DNA of 64,000 bases from an uncultured Marinoscillum sp. (GTDB taxonomy: Bacteria; Bacteroidota; Bacteroidia; Cytophagales; MED-G16): positions 62,001 to 126,000 of the forward strand of contig CABYXZ010000004.1 of assembly GCA_902523065.1 (NCBI GenBank). Direction: 5' to 3'. Below, one piece after another: positions 62,175 through 64,000 of this stretch. The notes under the pieces were generated by a model. That model made no database searches. It was given only the letters and a program-made list of their open reading frames with translations, and had not been told where the DNA came from. The translations under genes were made by a program, and so were the position numbers. Every line of letters starts with the position of its first letter. The first letter of the stretch is position 1.

Positions 62175-62548
62175 TCCTTTTGATCAATTTTTATTTCCCT
62201 TATTTTATTACCATTCTTTTTTGTATCCACGAATATAAGAATTTTATAAATTTTTTTATCAGATAAATATTCGCCTATCACATATGTTAGGCTTGTTCCA
62301 GATTTCCCCCTATGAATCATATTGAAGGAATCAATGTCATTATTATTAAAAAAATCATCTAATAATATTGAGCTTTTATAGCTATTTTCACTATAGGTCT
62401 TCCCATCGATGCTAATTTGAATGGATTCGTTAAAATGAGAAATAATTTCATTAGAGTTCATTAGATTAAATGACTCTATAATTCTTTGAAGATTATCATT
62501 TTGATTGGAAGTAAAAAAAGTTAAAAGAACAACTTGTATGAATAACAT
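62171..62548 (-). CDS. DUF4783 family exported protein
   Basis: 125-residue small protein with a signal-like N-terminus (about 1-15) and a cystatin/NTF2-like DUF4783 domain. The features are INEXACT helical start SFNLMNSNEIISHFNESIQI, then I-D-G-K-T-Y-S, FFNNNDIDSFNMIHRGKSGT and a final strand-rich part with KILIFVDTKKNGNKIREIKI. The family is confined largely to Bacteroidota and has no known activity. It is the first gene of the recX operon and is divergent from gpmI across 60 AT-rich bases. Confidence 0.85.
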   Translation of the reverse strand: MLFIQVVLLTFFTSNQNDNLQRIIESFNLMNSNEIISHFNESIQISIDGKTYSENSYKSSILLDDFFNNNDIDSFNMIHRGKSGTSLTYVIGEYLSDKKIYKILIFVDTKKNGNKIREIKIDQKE

Positions 62549-62608
62549 TTGTAAATCTTTTTATTGTAAATATAAATACTTATTAATCAATAATTAATTT
62601 TACACATA

Positions 62609-64000
62609 ATGTCAAATAAAGTTATTCTTCTTATTATGGATGGTTGGGGTCTGGGAAAAGAATCTGATGAATCTGCAATCTATAAGGCAAATACACCTTT
62701 TTATGATAAAGCAATTAAAGTTTTCCCAAACTCAAAACTAACTGCTTCTGGAAAAGATGTAGGCTTACCTGAGGGACAAATGGGAAATTCTGAGGTAGGT
62801 CACATGAATATTGGTGCTGGAAGAATCGTAGATCAGGACCTTGTAAGATTAAATAAATCTTTATCAAACGATGGGATTAAAAATAATAAAGATTTTATTT
62901 CAAGTGTTCAATCAGCGATCAAAAATAATTCAACCTTTCATCTGATGGGACTTTTTTCTGACGGTGGTGTTCACTCACACTCTGATCATCTATATTACAT
63001 ATTAGATTATCTTAAGAAAACTGAATTATCTAAAATAAGCTTACATCTTTTTACTGACGGTAGAGATTGCAGCCCTAAAGAAAGTTATAATCATTTGTCA
63101 CAACTGATCGACTATACGAAAGGATCTAAAATATCAATTTCCACTGTCTCAGGAAGATACTATTCAATGGATAGGGATAACAGATGGGAAAGAATAAAAT
63201 TAGCTTATGATGCTATGGTAAAAGGCATGGGGGATTTATCTTATGATATATTGACATCTATAAAAAAATCATATGATGAGAGTATTACTGATGAGTTTAT
63301 TAAACCAATAGTTTGTGTGGATGATAAAGGAAATCCAAAATCAAGGATAATGGAAAATGATGTTGTTTTTTGCTTCAACTACAGGTCAGATAGGATGAGA
63401 CAAATTACAAGTGTTTTAACTCAGGTGGACATGGTTGACTATGGTATGAAAAAAATAAATTTGAATTATTTAACCCTTACTCAATACGATCAATCTTTTC
63501 AAAATTTGTCAGTACTTTTTGGTAAGGAAAATATTAAAAATACTTTAGGTGAAGTATTATCAAAAAAAAATAAAAGACAGCTTAGAATTGCAGAAACAGA
63601 AAAATATCCTCATGTTACTTTTTTCTTCTCTGGCGGTAGGGAGAAAGAATTTGATCTGGAGAAGAGGATACTTTGTCCATCTCCTAAGGTTGCAACCTAT
63701 GACTTAAAACCAGAGATGAGTGCAATTGATGTTTCAGATAAATTCATTTTCGAGGTTGAGAATAAGTCTTTTGATTTTGCATGTTTAAACTTTGCTAATC
63801 CAGATATGGTTGGTCATACTGGGAATTTTAATTCCGCAGTTAGAGCTTGTGAAGTTGTTGATAAAGAAGTTTCTAGGATCGTTGATGCAGCTACCAAAAA
63901 CGGATACACAATATTACTTACTGCTGACCATGGAAATGCTGAAAAGATGATTAATGACAATGGTTCACCTCATACTTATCATACAACAAATCTTGTTCCA
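62609..64000 (+). CDS. gpmI: 2,3-bisphosphoglycerate-independent phosphoglycerate mutase, 3' end missing
   Basis: Glycolytic enzyme interconverting 3- and 2-phosphoglycerate with two Mn2+ ions. The start MSNKVILLIMDGWGLGKESD includes metal ligand D11, and the phosphoserine nucleophile is S61 in GQMGNSEVGHMNIGAG. Substrate-domain motifs follow: MGLFSDGGVHSHSDH, FTDGRDCSPKES, GRYYSMDRDNRWER and FCFNYRSDRMRQIT. Later metal motifs NFANPDMVGHTG and LTADHGNAEKM are present. 464 residues are in the window of a usual 505-515, so about 45 residues are cut off by the window edge. Confidence 0.98.
   Translation, partial: MSNKVILLIMDGWGLGKESDESAIYKANTPFYDKAIKVFPNSKLTASGKDVGLPEGQMGNSEVGHMNIGAGRIVDQDLVRLNKSLSNDGIKNNKDFISSVQSAIKNNSTFHLMGLFSDGGVHSHSDHLYYILDYLKKTELSKISLHLFTDGRDCSPKESYNHLSQLIDYTKGSKISISTVSGRYYSMDRDNRWERIKLAYDAMVKGMGDLSYDILTSIKKSYDESITDEFIKPIVCVDDKGNPKSRIMENDVVFCFNYRSDRMRQITSVLTQVDMVDYGMKKINLNYLTLTQYDQSFQNLSVLFGKENIKNTLGEVLSKKNKRQLRIAETEKYPHVTFFFSGGREKEFDLEKRILCPSPKVATYDLKPEMSAIDVSDKFIFEVENKSFDFACLNFANPDMVGHTGNFNSAVRACEVVDKEVSRIVDAATKNGYTILLTADHGNAEKMINDNGSPHTYHTTNLVP

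Noticed and set aside
1-64000. tRNA, rRNA, CRISPR array, insertion sequence or prophage
   Set aside because: No GC-rich cloverleaf-like blocks in the short gaps, no regularly spaced direct repeats, no transposase or integrase, and base composition is even throughout.

Overview
This is a gene-dense, low-GC bacterial chromosome segment from a member of the Bacteroidota, most likely an uncultured marine Flavobacteriales-type organism. The evidence is a PorP/SprF-gldK-gldL-gldM-gldN cluster for type IX secretion/gliding, families typical of Bacteroidota (DUF4199, DUF4271, DUF4105, DUF4783, YcxB-like), TAnnTTTG promoter-like boxes in place of sigma70 boxes, A-rich leaders with few Shine-Dalgarno sites, and an ATP synthase operon without atpD and atpC. 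A sodium-pumping decarboxylase (OadGAB) and NhaD fit a marine habitat. I see no tRNA, rRNA, insertion sequence, prophage, CRISPR array or pseudogene. No intergenic gap exceeds about 135 bases.

Layout. 1-7.6 kb: a truncated S9 dipeptidyl-peptidase gene, a small coiled-coil protein, a DUF3050-pirin pair, DUF4199, a phosphatase/arsenate-reductase-like protein, a lone MoxR ATPase, an exported unknown and a TIGR01777 epimerase. 7.6-13.1 kb: uvrA, hemW, DUF4271 and hemD. 13.1-18.6 kb: the type IX secretion core porP-gldK-gldL-gldM-gldN. 18.6-25.1 kb (minus): a PorW/SprE-like lipoprotein, penicillin-binding protein 1A and uvrC. 25.2-31.8 kb: an M23 peptidase, a bactofilin, and atpZ-(unknown)-atpB-E-F-H-A-G. 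31.8-36.8 kb: a YghO-like acetyltransferase, oadG-oadA-oadB and a LOG-family hydrolase. 36.9-44.9 kb: glyS, an MMPL transporter, ileS, lspA and DUF721. 45-50.8 kb: recF, pdhA, a TPR protein, ribH, nhaD and anmK. 50.9-61.3 kb: one long plus-strand run with an outer-membrane protein, a TPR protein, a three-TM coiled-coil protein, LptC, a 48-residue membrane microprotein, a CorC-like transporter, a PpiD-type isomerase, DUF493, pterin dehydratase, rsmI and DUF4105. 61.3-62.5 kb (minus): DUF4783, YcxB-like and recX. 62.6 kb to the end: truncated gpmI.

The genes serve envelope building (PBP1A, M23, bactofilin, LptC, LspA, AnmK, PpiD), protein export and gliding, proton and sodium energetics, nucleotide repair and translation. 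The points I would look at first are: a DUF3050 protein that keeps what look like diiron-oxidase ligands and is translationally coupled to a metal-competent pirin; an isoleucyl-tRNA synthetase whose HIGH signature reads GIHH; an acidic tandem repeat in GldN; an uncharacterised coiled-coil membrane protein and a microprotein embedded in the lptC operon; and ten convergent gene junctions with essentially no space for terminators.
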